Source of the DNA: Ancylomarina sp. 16SWW S1-10-2
Lineage (GTDB): Bacteria > Bacteroidota > Bacteroidia > Bacteroidales > Marinifilaceae
DNA length: 64,000 nucleotides
Assembly (NCBI RefSeq): GCF_009669305.1
Contig: NZ_SADB01000005.1
Location: forward strand, 124,001-188,000
Reading direction: 5' to 3'
Under the pieces are notes generated by a model. It saw only the letters and a program-made list of their open reading frames with translations. It was not told where the DNA came from and did no database searches. The translations under genes and the position numbers were made by a program. Position 1 is the stretch's first letter; each line of letters opens with the position of its first letter. Below, piece by piece: positions 16,984 through 25,017 of this stretch.

Positions 16984-17031
16984 AACTATAAAAAGTATAG
17001 TTGCAAAACTAAATGTAGTTGTTTACCTTTG
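16984..17031 (+). promoter_or_regulatory. hxlR promoter with overlapping palindromic operator
   Basis: TTG (17001-17003) and TACCTTTG (17024-17031) are separated by about 19-20 nt. A perfect palindrome AACTATA-N5-TATAGTT (16984-17002) overlaps the -33 box. This is the normal placement for an autoregulatory HxlR-type repressor site. Confidence 0.7.
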
Positions 17032-17063
17032 TGATGTACAATCAGAATAAATAAAGATTTGTA

Positions 17064-17450
17064 ATGGATATAAAAGAATTATTTGAGAAAAAACCGATGA
17101 TAAAACTCCACGAAAAATTATTTCCTTGCCCAACAAGTGCGGCTATGGAATTAATTGGAGGAAAATGGAAAAGCGTTATTTTAATGCATTTAATAGATGG
17201 AAAGAAACGTTACAATGAATTAAGAAAAGAATTGCCTACCATTACGGAACGCACATTAAGCTTACAGCTGAAGCAATTGGAGAAAGATGATTTAGTATTT
17301 AGAAAAGTATACACTAAAACACCACCTTTAAAAGTCGAATATTCACTTACCGATTTTAGCCAAAGTTTGATTCCAGTTTTACAGGCAATTACAGAGTGGG
17401 GAATTTTTGCAGCGGAAGAAAAAGGAGAGTTTATCTTTAAAGAAAAGTAA
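17064..17450 (+). CDS. HxlR-family transcriptional regulator
   Basis: A 128-residue winged-helix DNA-binding protein. CPTSAAMELIGGKWKSVIL is the HxlR signature around the conserved cysteine, which in relatives senses electrophiles or oxidants. ERTLSLQLKQLEKDDLV is the recognition helix region and YSLTDFSQSLIPVLQAITEWG ends the wing. Divergent from the quinone reductase/nitroreductase operon, with matching dyads at both promoters; it most likely represses both until a quinone or aldehyde modifies it. Confidence 0.92.
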   Translation: MDIKELFEKKPMIKLHEKLFPCPTSAAMELIGGKWKSVILMHLIDGKKRYNELRKELPTITERTLSLQLKQLEKDDLVFRKVYTKTPPLKVEYSLTDFSQSLIPVLQAITEWGIFAAEEKGEFIFKEK

Positions 17451-17482
17451 TAGAAAGTCAAATAAATCGATCTTTGGGAGAA

Positions 17483-17630
17483 GATGTTAAAAATTGAAGG
17501 GAAACTAGAAATGATAATTTAATTGCTCGTAAGATTTATCCAATGGTACCAACGGTGTATGATTATTCAGTAAAGGATAGAGGAAAAGAGCTTTTCCCTT
17601 TAATTGATTATTAGAAAGCTTGGGAGTAAA
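17483..17630 (+). pseudogene. Decayed second HxlR-type regulator
   Basis: The stretch translates as ARKIYPMVPTVYDYSVKDRG, then KELFPLIDY, stop, KAWE, which aligns with the C-terminal RKVYTKTPPLKVEYSLTDFS and IPVLQAITEWG of the intact HxlR just upstream. The preceding sequence (LKIEGKLEMII) resembles its helix but is frameshifted. No start or N-terminal half is present. It is less similar to the intact gene than the quinone reductase remnant is to its parent, so it is not a recent copy. Confidence 0.75.
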
Positions 17631-17665
17631 AAAAAGATGAGGAAAAATAAAAGGATAAGGGTATA

Positions 17666-17695
17666 AAAAGGAGCAAATGATAATTTGCTCCTTTT
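17666..17695. terminator. Bidirectional terminator between convergent genes
   Basis: AAAAGGAGCAAAT pairs perfectly over 13 bp with ATTTGCTCCTTTT across a GATA loop. It lies between the hxlR remnant and the minus-strand dehalogenase-like gene and can end transcription both ways. Confidence 0.9.
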
Positions 17696-17710
17696 CAATT
17701 TGAGATATTT

Positions 17711-18643
17711 TTACGATTCTAATTCATTTAAAATTCGGCGAAGAGAAAATACAAAACTCTCTGGATTATCTTCTTGCGTAAAATGATTTGCATTAGGTAG
17801 TAACTGAACATTTGCATTTGGGTAATAAGAACGCCATTTAGCAATAGTTTCAGGATTTCCTAAGGTTATATTCTTCTCTCCGAAAATGAATTCTACTGGC
17901 TTATTAGCCAATAATGGCAATCGTTTTTCCAAGTCTTGTAACCACGATTCGGCAAGTGTGATTTGCTGTGGAAATACTAATGTTCCCTTACGTGATGCAG
18001 GTGTTGGGAGTGCCATTTCGTAGGCATCGGTAATTGCTTTATTATTTCTCGATTTCTCATTTATATTTTTTAGCATGAGCGTTCTTACGAAATAATTTTC
18101 TTCGTAAATCAGTTTCTCCGCTTCGGCAGTTCTAAAAAATTTCGAAAACTTTACGGATTCCCCTTCAGCCTTCCATGCCCATGTGTTTGATATTACCGTG
18201 CCCAATATATTGTCTGGATGATTTGTTGCTACCGTTAAGCCCGTAGGTCCACCCCAATCTTGTACAACAATAATAAATTTGTCTAGTTTCAAGTGATCGA
18301 ATAGCAGAGACCTGATCCATTCAGCATGCTCTTGAGGCTTGTAGCTAAAGTTTTCGGGCGTATCTGAAAAACCAAATCCAGGTAAATCATAAGCAATCAA
18401 TCTTGCTTCGCCAGCTAGTTCTTTAATTATATTTCGATACAAGAACGACCAATCAGGATTTCCGTGAGCCAATACAATGGGTATGCCTTCTCCTTCATCA
18501 ATATAATGCATAGAGCAAGCATCTTTTTCAAACCAATTACTTTTAAACGGATATTCTTCCTGATCGACTAAAAAAGGTCTTTGCTTTTTGTTTGCCACAT
18601 CTTTGTTAAAAACTAATGGGTTCTTAGAGTTTTCACTTTTCAT
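17711..18643 (-). CDS. Haloalkane-dehalogenase-like alpha/beta hydrolase
   Basis: A 310-residue alpha/beta hydrolase. The oxyanion/halide block is HGNPDWSFLYRN, the nucleophile is the Asp of VVQDWGGPTG (near residue 129), and the catalytic histidine is in LPNANHFTQED. Asp as nucleophile followed by Trp is the hallmark of haloalkane dehalogenases, as opposed to Ser in esterases. It could also be an epoxide hydrolase-like enzyme. Two adjacent ATGs are possible starts. It follows a decayed beta-propeller gene whose stop overlaps its start. Confidence 0.8.
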   Translation of the reverse strand: MKSENSKNPLVFNKDVANKKQRPFLVDQEEYPFKSNWFEKDACSMHYIDEGEGIPIVLAHGNPDWSFLYRNIIKELAGEARLIAYDLPGFGFSDTPENFSYKPQEHAEWIRSLLFDHLKLDKFIIVVQDWGGPTGLTVATNHPDNILGTVISNTWAWKAEGESVKFSKFFRTAEAEKLIYEENYFVRTLMLKNINEKSRNNKAITDAYEMALPTPASRKGTLVFPQQITLAESWLQDLEKRLPLLANKPVEFIFGEKNITLGNPETIAKWRSYYPNANVQLLPNANHFTQEDNPESFVFSLRRILNELES

Positions 18644-19080
18644 CATTCCTTTTTATTAATTTTATAAGCGACTATTTTATTTTCAAATAGATAGGGAACA
18701 TATACCTGCTCATTCTCATCAATAAAAATATCAGCATAACTACTTCCAAAATTCGATAGTAATTCTTTTTATCATCCGTCACATAATAGATTTTACCATT
18801 TAATGAATCGCTTGCGATTATACTAGCTTTAAATTTTACGACACCATCAATAAATCCCATTTATTCTGATGGCGTTATCATTTTTATCAATTTATCGGAT
18901 AAATTAATTTTTAACAAAGGACCAGAATTATCTGGTTCTAAATTTTGTGAAAATTCAGAGTCTATGCTACCCACAATCAAATTATTACCCTTAACTAAAA
19001 CCCGATTTGGAGCTAGAAATAGATCCGAATTTACCCAAAGCACCAATTTGTCACCTTGTACTGTGTAAATGACATATAGA
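18643..19080 (-). pseudogene. Degraded SMP-30-type beta-propeller gene
   Basis: The minus strand reads LAPNRVLVKGNNLIVGSIDS, then LLKINLSDKLIKMITPSE and a stop, then GFIDGVVKFKASIIASDSLN, a +/-1 frameshift, and GSSYADIFIDENEQVYVPYL to VAYKIN before the final stop. The order of blocks is that of a beta-propeller of the SMP-30/YVTN type. The 5' part is missing. At least one in-frame stop (at 18861) and one frameshift near 18750 show it is inactive. Related in type to the gene at 11714. Confidence 0.85.
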
Positions 19081-19092
19081 ATAACTGATTAC

Positions 19093-19128
19093 AAAAAGAG
19101 AGCAAACCTATTTGGCTTGCTCTCTTTC
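19093..19128. terminator. Terminator after the NTF2-like lipoprotein gene
   Basis: AAAGAGAGCAA (19095-19105) pairs with TTGCTCTCTTT (19117-19127) with a T-run on the minus side. It closes the transcript of the minus-strand gene ending at 19145. Confidence 0.85.
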
Positions 19129-19144
19129 GCTAAATTTATTTCAA

Positions 19145-19996
19145 TTAAAAATTGAATTTACCATTCGTATTTTTAGCATCAGCTTCTGGTACAATTTTTT
19201 CAACCGTATCCCAGTGCTCTACAACTTTACCATTCTCAATTCTAAAGATATCGTAGAAAGCGACTTTTTCCTTCAAGAAAATACCTTCTGATACTGACAA
19301 TACGAAGTTACCTTGCCCCAATACAATATAGTTCTTTTCGTAAACCATTGGCATGCCAGCTTCTGCTAATGATGCTAATGCTTCGCCTAAACCTCCCAAG
19401 CCATCTTTTACACCTGGATTATGCTGATCGTACTGTTCTGTAGATATATAATCAGTTATTTTATCAGGATTTGCACCCAAGAAAATATCTTTCATTAAGT
19501 TTCTTACTAAGGTTTTATTAGCCTCCGTTTTATCAAGATCTTTTATCTCTGTTGATCCATCGAATTGTGTACGTCCCGATGCTGTTTTTTCTACAATCTC
19601 TTGCAAATTATCCCAATGTTCAACAATTAAACCGTTCTCAAATCGAAAAATATCGATTCCTGCTTTAGGACCGAAAAAATCGTACTTGGTATGTGCAATA
19701 ACAAAATCGCCATCTTCAAATACTCTTTGTACTTCTACTTTCCCACCACCAGCTTCGTTTAAAGTACCCAATACAGCACCAAAACCTGCTAATCCATCAG
19801 CTATTGCCTGATTGTGTTGTGTGTAGTTGTTTGCATTAATATATGCCACTGGTTCGCCAGCTCCTGTTTCAATTGCTTTTAAAAGCTCACTTACTTTTTG
19901 TTTGTTTGAAATTGCCATGTTTGCCTCTTTATTATCAGCCTCACACGAAACGATTGAGACTATTGTTAATACTGTAATGATAAATATTCTTCGCAT
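19145..19996 (-). CDS. Lipoprotein with two SnoaL/NTF2-like domains
   Basis: A 283-residue protein with a lipobox (TIVSIVSC, Cys18), so it is membrane-anchored after SPII cleavage. Two repeated NTF2-fold domains (about 35-140 and 165-275) share QHN-x-DGL, FGPKAGIDIFRFENGLIVEHWD and VAFYDIFRIENGKVVEHWD blocks, the pattern of 'SnoaL-like aldol condensation-catalysing' proteins. The substrate is unknown. It has its own promoter with the bipartite site at 20020-20089 and lies just downstream of the AraC gene. Confidence 0.85.
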   Translation of the reverse strand: MRRIFIITVLTIVSIVSCEADNKEANMAISNKQKVSELLKAIETGAGEPVAYINANNYTQHNQAIADGLAGFGAVLGTLNEAGGGKVEVQRVFEDGDFVIAHTKYDFFGPKAGIDIFRFENGLIVEHWDNLQEIVEKTASGRTQFDGSTEIKDLDKTEANKTLVRNLMKDIFLGANPDKITDYISTEQYDQHNPGVKDGLGGLGEALASLAEAGMPMVYEKNYIVLGQGNFVLSVSEGIFLKEKVAFYDIFRIENGKVVEHWDTVEKIVPEADAKNTNGKFNF

Positions 19997-20019
19997 TGCT
20001 TTATGTTTTAATTACAATA

Positions 20020-20089
20020 CAAAGGTGAGGCAAAAAGAAAGGCTGAGAAAGGTAGGTTTACGCCCTTGGATGATACATTTACGCCAAGC
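20020..20089 (-). promoter_or_regulatory. Promoter with bipartite activator site (probable AraC operator), copy B
   Basis: A minus-strand -7 box CACCTTTG (20020-20027) lies upstream of the NTF2-like gene with no -33 box. Direct half-sites TTTACGCC at 20057-20064 and 20078-20085 are 21 bp apart, and ACGCCCTTG plus the second half-site match copy A at 14345-14373. Distance from the -7 box to the site is the same in both (30 bp). The AraC gene ends 17 bp further on. Confidence 0.65.
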
Positions 20090-20105
20090 ACTAAAGATCA
20101 GCGTG

Positions 20106-20978
20106 TTAAAATCGAGACCTAAATTCTAAAGGTGTCGATTCGGTATGTTTACGAAAGTATTTAATAAAGTTGGTCGGTTCATCATAGCCAAGTTCGTAGG
20201 CAATTTCTTTTATAGCTTGTTTGCTATGAACAAGTAAACGTTTCGCTTCTAATATTAAACGTTCGTCTATAATTTGCTTAGGGGTTTTGTCTAAAACACT
20301 AGTGCAAGCCTTATGAAGCTGTTTATCCGACATACCCAATTCGGAAGCATACTTATTAACCGATCTCTCTTTACGGAAGTTCAACTCAAGCTTCTCTTTA
20401 AAAAGCATTAAATTATCAAGATGTACACTAGGCTTTAACTCTTCGAATCCTTGTTCTCTTATTTCTCTCTCGGCCTGTAACAAAAAAATGTGCAGCATAT
20501 TATGCAGTATGGGAAATTGCGAGTTATCTGGATTTCTTAGAAATTCGGTTTCCATGGCATTAAAGAACACACGTAAATAAGAAGCCTGCGGACTGACTTT
20601 CATTTTAGCAATATGATACAGATCATTATACAAAAGACTAGCATGCAAGAACCGCACATCTTCTTTGTTTTTACAGAAAAAACTATCAGTAAATATTATA
20701 GCTTTTCCCTCGTACAAACCTTCCTTATCGTAGATGTTTACACTATTACTTGGGATAAAAATAAGGGTATTGTCTTCTATTTTGATAGGATTAAAATCGA
20801 CATAGTGAGTACCCTCGCCTTTCTCAATCCAAAGAATAAGATAGAACTGAGCCCTATGAGATACAGTCATCAAATCTTTTTTATCCTTTAAGACTTGAGC
20901 CAAATCTATAATCTCAAACTCCAAATGAAGTCCATCCCGAAACTTGTATTTTTTAATCGATTCTGTCATAAGCGGCAC
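20106..20978 (-). CDS. AraC-family transcriptional regulator
   Basis: A 290-residue regulator. The N-terminal ~180 residues form a cupin-like ligand domain (LEFEIIDLAQVL, YLILWIEKGEGTHYVDFNP). The C-terminal ~100 residues hold the two AraC helix-turn-helix units: VNKYASELGMSDKQLHKA and IKEIAYELGYDEPTNFIKYF, ending TPLEFRSRF. The effector is unknown. It is the best candidate to bind the duplicated bipartite sites upstream of the NTF2-like gene and the ABM operon. Confidence 0.93.
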   Translation of the reverse strand: MPLMTESIKKYKFRDGLHLEFEIIDLAQVLKDKKDLMTVSHRAQFYLILWIEKGEGTHYVDFNPIKIEDNTLIFIPSNSVNIYDKEGLYEGKAIIFTDSFFCKNKEDVRFLHASLLYNDLYHIAKMKVSPQASYLRVFFNAMETEFLRNPDNSQFPILHNMLHIFLLQAEREIREQGFEELKPSVHLDNLMLFKEKLELNFRKERSVNKYASELGMSDKQLHKACTSVLDKTPKQIIDERLILEAKRLLVHSKQAIKEIAYELGYDEPTNFIKYFRKHTESTPLEFRSRF

Positions 20979-21083
20979 TACAAGTGCTATGTTGTTAACC
21001 TATTGTAAGTGATGCAAAATACAGTTTTTTTTCTGAACATCAAGGATACCATAAAAGTAGGCAGCTATATTGTATTTAAACAT

Positions 21084-21194
21084 TTGAGGGTCTCACTCTT
21101 TTGTTGAGGCTCTCAATATAATCCTCACCTCATAATTTTTTTTTTCATACCCTGACATTTACGGCTTAGAGATAGTCAGAGCATGACGAGATCC
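21084..21194. repeat. Two-hairpin dispersed repeat, copy 3
   Basis: This copy begins TTGAGGGTCTCACTC and keeps GTTGAGGCTCTCAATATA, CATACCCTGACATTTA, AGTCAGAGCATGACGAG. It is closer to copy 1 than to copy 2 at its distal end. It lies between the cyd operon terminator and the AraC gene. The rest of the space 20979-21083 shows no gene. Confidence 0.85.
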
Positions 21195-21205
21195 TAAATA
21201 ACAAA

Positions 21206-21236
21206 AAAGAGAGCATCCATAAAGGATACTCTCTTT
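21206..21236. terminator. Terminator downstream of the cytochrome bd operon
   Basis: AAAGAGAGCATCC pairs with GGATACTCTCTTT with one mismatch, with T-runs on both sides. It lies about 65 bp beyond the stop of the small ORF that follows cydB. The stem repeats the sequence of the metK terminator. Confidence 0.85.
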
Positions 21237-21299
21237 TTATATTTAACCATTCTTAAAAGGTATAACGATACTCTCGTAAGAATGTCAATTACTTAATTA

Positions 21300-21413
21300 T
21301 TATTCATTTTCTATTTTTGCATTTAATTTTTTGAGTGTAAAGCGAATGGCTTTATAACTAACGTAAATTAAAAGCGGCCAAGAAAGTAGCCAAATTATAG
21401 ATGATGTATACAT
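21300..21413 (-). CDS. Small membrane protein after cydB, candidate CydX-like subunit
   Basis: A 37-residue ORF starting 15 bp after the cydB stop on the same strand. The sequence begins MYTSSIIWLLSWPLLIYVSY, a single hydrophobic helix with tryptophans at the membrane edge, followed by a basic and then acidic tail ending NAKIENE. Small one-helix subunits (CydX, CydS, CydH) stabilise cytochrome bd in other bacteria and are often encoded right after cydB. There is no clear sequence match to E. coli CydX; the call rests on position, size and topology. Confidence 0.65.
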   Translation of the reverse strand: MYTSSIIWLLSWPLLIYVSYKAIRFTLKKLNAKIENE

Positions 21414-21428
21414 GATATTTTCTTTTTA

Positions 21429-22562
21429 TTAATATAAATGATCTCCTGCATTCATTTCTTCAGCTGTAATTTTATTCCTATTAATAGCTCTCCATGTCCA
21501 AATAATATAACCAATTACAAAAGGAACCATTAACGAAACATAGCCCATTGCAGTAAGTGTGTACTGTGAAGAGGATGCGTTTTGGATGCTTAAAGATGAT
21601 TGCAAATCGGCCAAAGAAGGGTAAAAAGGCGTGTTATTTAATCCGGCTAACATAAATAGAGAGAACACAACTAAGATAGTTCCTCCACCAGAAAACCAAA
21701 TTCCCTTTGTATATTTCTCAAGCAAATAAGATTTTGCCAATCCGTACAATACACCAACAACACCAGCCAAAAAGAAGACAGCAACTAAAGGCATGGCTAT
21801 AAGATTGTGTAGATACTTATAAGCTTCCATCGATACAATTTTTGTATCAGGATCAATAGCAAAGCCATCCATTAAAAGTAAGCGGATTGTAAATGCAAGA
21901 AAAAGAATCAAGAAAGGTATTCCAGAAACTAATAGTTGTTTTTTAGATCTGGAAAAAATAACATCGTCTTCGATACTATTCATAAAATATAAGCTTCCTA
22001 AAACTCTTGCAAGAAAAAATACAGTTAAACCTAAGGCCACATTATGCCAATTCAAAACTGCTTCCAAACCACCATATGGTGTTGCCCATTGTGACTGATT
22101 CCAGTCATTAACAGTAAACTCTGCTCCATTAAAGAAAGTAGCTACCGCAGTTCCAATAAGAATTGTTCCTAACAATCCATTTATAAATAAAAACGCTTCA
22201 TAAGTTTTAGCTCCCCAAACATTGTGGGGTTTACTTCTAAATTCATAAGCTACGGCTTGAATGATAAAACAAAATAGAATTGCCATCCAAACCCAATAAG
22301 CTCCTCCAAAAGAAGTGGAATAGAACAAGGGAAAAGAGGCAAACATAGCTCCACCAAAAGTGACTAAGGTCGTAAAGGTAAATTCCCATTTTCGACCCAA
22401 AGCATTCACCACCATTGTTCTTTCTGTTGGCGTTTTACCAATTCGGTATATTAATGTTTGTCCACCTTGAACAAACATTAGAAATACAAGTATACTACCT
22501 AATAGCGAAACAATAATCCACCAATATTGTTGCAATGTTATGTACGATAAGTTTTCAAACAT
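21429..22562 (-). CDS. cydB: Cytochrome bd ubiquinol oxidase subunit II
   Basis: A 377-residue integral membrane protein with about nine hydrophobic helices, partner of CydA in the high-affinity terminal oxidase. Recognisable blocks are WWIIVSLLGSILVFLMFVQGGQ at the N-terminus, NALGRKWEFTFTTLVTFGGA, and VAYEFRSKP. It starts 2 bp after the cydA stop; the end of cydA supplies a GGAGG-like sequence before the ATG. It forms an operon with DUF4492, cydA and the small ORF downstream. Confidence 0.95.
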   Translation of the reverse strand: MFENLSYITLQQYWWIIVSLLGSILVFLMFVQGGQTLIYRIGKTPTERTMVVNALGRKWEFTFTTLVTFGGAMFASFPLFYSTSFGGAYWVWMAILFCFIIQAVAYEFRSKPHNVWGAKTYEAFLFINGLLGTILIGTAVATFFNGAEFTVNDWNQSQWATPYGGLEAVLNWHNVALGLTVFFLARVLGSLYFMNSIEDDVIFSRSKKQLLVSGIPFLILFLAFTIRLLLMDGFAIDPDTKIVSMEAYKYLHNLIAMPLVAVFFLAGVVGVLYGLAKSYLLEKYTKGIWFSGGGTILVVFSLFMLAGLNNTPFYPSLADLQSSLSIQNASSSQYTLTAMGYVSLMVPFVIGYIIWTWRAINRNKITAEEMNAGDHLY

Positions 22563-22564
22563 AA

Positions 22565-24115
22565 TTATTTCCCTCCGTGATTAGGTCCAACTTTAATTTG
22601 CTTCAACATGATTTTCACCTCTGCAATTAGTAGTCCTGTAAAAACCACAAAGAAAAGGAAGAACGTAACGACTACCGATATACTATCGATATTAGAAACA
22701 CCCGCCATAGTAGGCATCAAATCTTGAATCACCCATGGTTGACGTCCCATTTCGGAAACAATCCACCCACATTCCGAAGCAACATAGGCAAGAGGAATAC
22801 TCCAAATAGCTAAACGTAAAAACCATTTATTAGTAAGTATATTCTCCTTATAAACAAACAGTAAACTCAAGGCAAACAATAAAATGAAATACATGCCCAA
22901 GCCAACCATGATATGAAAACTATAAAATGACATTGGAATTGAAGGAACAATTTCATATGGATCATCGAAATAACCGTATCCAAAATATTTAAAATTGGTT
23001 TCTAAATCTCTCAATGACTTTTCTTCTAATTCAGTATTCGATTCTGATTTGGCTAGTTTATAATTTTTTAAAGCAGCAATAGCCTTCTTACCCATTTCCA
23101 TTTTTTCGGTAACAGGAGGATGAACGACACCATCGTAATCCGTATAGCCATTAATAATATCATTAACTCCCGGAACAAAGGCATCACCATCTTGGTAAGC
23201 CAAATAGGAAAGTAATTTTGGAATCTCAACTTTAAAAATAAAATCATCTTTATTCTCATCATCAACATCCTTTGGAGCCAAAACTCCAACAGCAACTAAA
23301 CCAACACCATTGGAACCATTATAAAGACCTTCGACAGCTGCAAGTTTCATCGGTTGATCACGAACAATATCTTTAGTCGACTTATCTCCCGTTAAAACGG
23401 TAAACAAGGACGTAAACAATCCAAAAACTGCTGCCACTACAATACTTCTTTTTGCAAAGCTTATCTCCCTCTTTTTTAATAGATACCACGAACTAACTCC
23501 AATAACGAAAACAGCTCCTAGTAAATAAGAAGATGAAATGGTATGCAAAAATTTATTAATGCCTGAAGGCGAAAATAGAACTTCCCAGAAATTATTCATT
23601 TCATTACGAGCCGTGTCAGGATTAAAAGACATCCCCACCGGATTCTGCATCCAACCATTGGCCACCAAAATCCACAAAGCTGATAAACTGGATCCAATGG
23701 CTACAAGCCAGGTTGAAATTAAGTGAAACTTTTTACTCACCTTATTCCAGCCAAAAAACATGACGGCAATAAAAGTCGATTCCATAAAAAAGGCCATAAT
23801 TCCCTCAATGGCAAGCGGCGCACCAAATATATCGCCCACAAACCAAGAATAATTAGACCAATTGGTACCAAACTCAAATTCGAGAATAATTCCAGTAGCC
23901 ACTCCAATGGCAAAATTAATACCGAAGAGTGTCATCCAAAATTTAGTTGTTTTCTTCCATACAGGATCATTCGTTTTTACATAAATGGTTTCCATTATAG
24001 CAATAATGAATGCCATACCTAAAGTCAGAGGAACAAAAATCCAGTGATACATAGCAGTTAGAGCAAACTGAGCCCGGGACCAATCCACTAAGGAAGGATC
24101 AAAATTTTCTATCAT
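22565..24115 (-). CDS. cydA: Cytochrome bd ubiquinol oxidase subunit I
   Basis: A 516-residue haem-bearing subunit that oxidises quinol and reduces oxygen to water. It has the haem-ligand His24 (AMYHWIFVPLTLG), the conserved glutamates of IEGIMAFFMEST, and the GRQPW motif near the C-terminus. The quinol-binding loop in the middle (about 260-390) is hydrophilic. Nine or so membrane helices. The start codon overlaps the DUF4492 stop (ATGA), showing translational coupling. Supports microaerobic respiration or oxygen scavenging. Confidence 0.97.
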   Translation of the reverse strand: MIENFDPSLVDWSRAQFALTAMYHWIFVPLTLGMAFIIAIMETIYVKTNDPVWKKTTKFWMTLFGINFAIGVATGIILEFEFGTNWSNYSWFVGDIFGAPLAIEGIMAFFMESTFIAVMFFGWNKVSKKFHLISTWLVAIGSSLSALWILVANGWMQNPVGMSFNPDTARNEMNNFWEVLFSPSGINKFLHTISSSYLLGAVFVIGVSSWYLLKKREISFAKRSIVVAAVFGLFTSLFTVLTGDKSTKDIVRDQPMKLAAVEGLYNGSNGVGLVAVGVLAPKDVDDENKDDFIFKVEIPKLLSYLAYQDGDAFVPGVNDIINGYTDYDGVVHPPVTEKMEMGKKAIAALKNYKLAKSESNTELEEKSLRDLETNFKYFGYGYFDDPYEIVPSIPMSFYSFHIMVGLGMYFILLFALSLLFVYKENILTNKWFLRLAIWSIPLAYVASECGWIVSEMGRQPWVIQDLMPTMAGVSNIDSISVVVTFFLFFVVFTGLLIAEVKIMLKQIKVGPNHGGK

Positions 24116-24363
24116 TCTAATGATTTTTTAGGGTTAGTTAATTGATCAATCACATAATCGCTTCGTTCCTGATCGTTATCGTATTTAGTTTTTAAGAAAT
24201 TCGGAAAGAAAAACAGCTTCAAAACAAAAAACATAATAAATAACTTTATTGCAATTAGCAACCAAACCTGGCGACTCCATTTACTCTGATTTTTAAATCC
24301 TTGAGCATAGAAATTCCAAATAGATTTTGGCACTGAAAGAAGCTTGTATAAAATATTATTCAT
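24112..24363 (-). CDS. DUF4492 membrane protein of the cyd operon
   Basis: An 83-residue protein. The central helix AIKLFIMFFVLKLFFFPNFL and the tail with ERSDYVIDQL match DUF4492, a small membrane family commonly found directly upstream of cydA in Bacteroidota and Campylobacterota. The start used is the ATG giving MNNILYKLL; a longer frame adds 23 residues without family support. It overlaps cydA by four bases. Role unknown, probably assembly or a structural subunit of the oxidase. Confidence 0.85.
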   Translation of the reverse strand: MNNILYKLLSVPKSIWNFYAQGFKNQSKWSRQVWLLIAIKLFIMFFVLKLFFFPNFLKTKYDNDQERSDYVIDQLTNPKKSLE

Positions 24364-24567
24364 CCTAACAAGAACTATTAAATTTGAATACTGATCGATA
24401 AAAAGACTTCCAAGTCTTTTTATAATTATCAAAATATTTTTTAAATGTAAGCTTAATTAAGCAATCTGTTATAAAAAAGTTATAGATAGATTTTATGAGC
24501 TAATACGAAAAATCAATAACCTTTCTTACAGACAAAAAAAGAACATTAATATATGAAACACCTATCT

Positions 24568-25017
24568 TTAAAAACTTTGGCTTGCTCCAAACATAATGGT
24601 CATAATAATGATGATTGGGTATAAAGCAAGCATCACAATGGTCATAATACCAACAAATTTAAAGTGTGATTTAATGTATTTCATTGCCTCGGTGAGGGTC
24701 TGCGAATTACGATACAATAAAGCCTCTTTGGCCTTATTCGAAAATTGCAACAAATAGTAAATAGGAAAAAAAGACACCCCTGTAAAAATCAAATAAAATA
24801 CTGCAATACCTGTCATGGGGAGAGGACTATATGCAGTAATAAAGCTAGAAGCCATAAACATACTAATAGAACTAAGAACACCTATACCCATAAATATAAA
24901 AGCTAAAATAGCAAAGAACTTCGTCCACTTCCTAGTTTCAAGTAAATAGGTTTCAGCTTGAATTTCTAACACTAATTCACTTCTATCTTGGTGTTCTTTT
25001 ACTTCTAAAGTCTCCAT
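24568..25017 (-). CDS. Small integral membrane protein (DUF5362-like)
   Basis: A 149-residue protein. After a ~30-residue charged N-terminus it has hydrophobic helices at about 35-55, 65-85 and 120-145 separated by a basic loop (NSQTLTEAMKYIKSHFKF). The pattern fits the DUF5362 family of Bacteroidota, which I am only fairly sure of. It is transcribed alone between the cyd operon and sucCD; no function is known. Confidence 0.6.
   Translation of the reverse strand: METLEVKEHQDRSELVLEIQAETYLLETRKWTKFFAILAFIFMGIGVLSSISMFMASSFITAYSPLPMTGIAVFYLIFTGVSFFPIYYLLQFSNKAKEALLYRNSQTLTEAMKYIKSHFKFVGIMTIVMLALYPIIIIMTIMFGASQSF

Noticed and set aside
6597-21236. Reading the repeated GAGAGTATCC hairpins as a CRISPR or phage repeat
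   Set aside because: They are spaced irregularly, sit after stop codons and have T-runs, so they are terminators.
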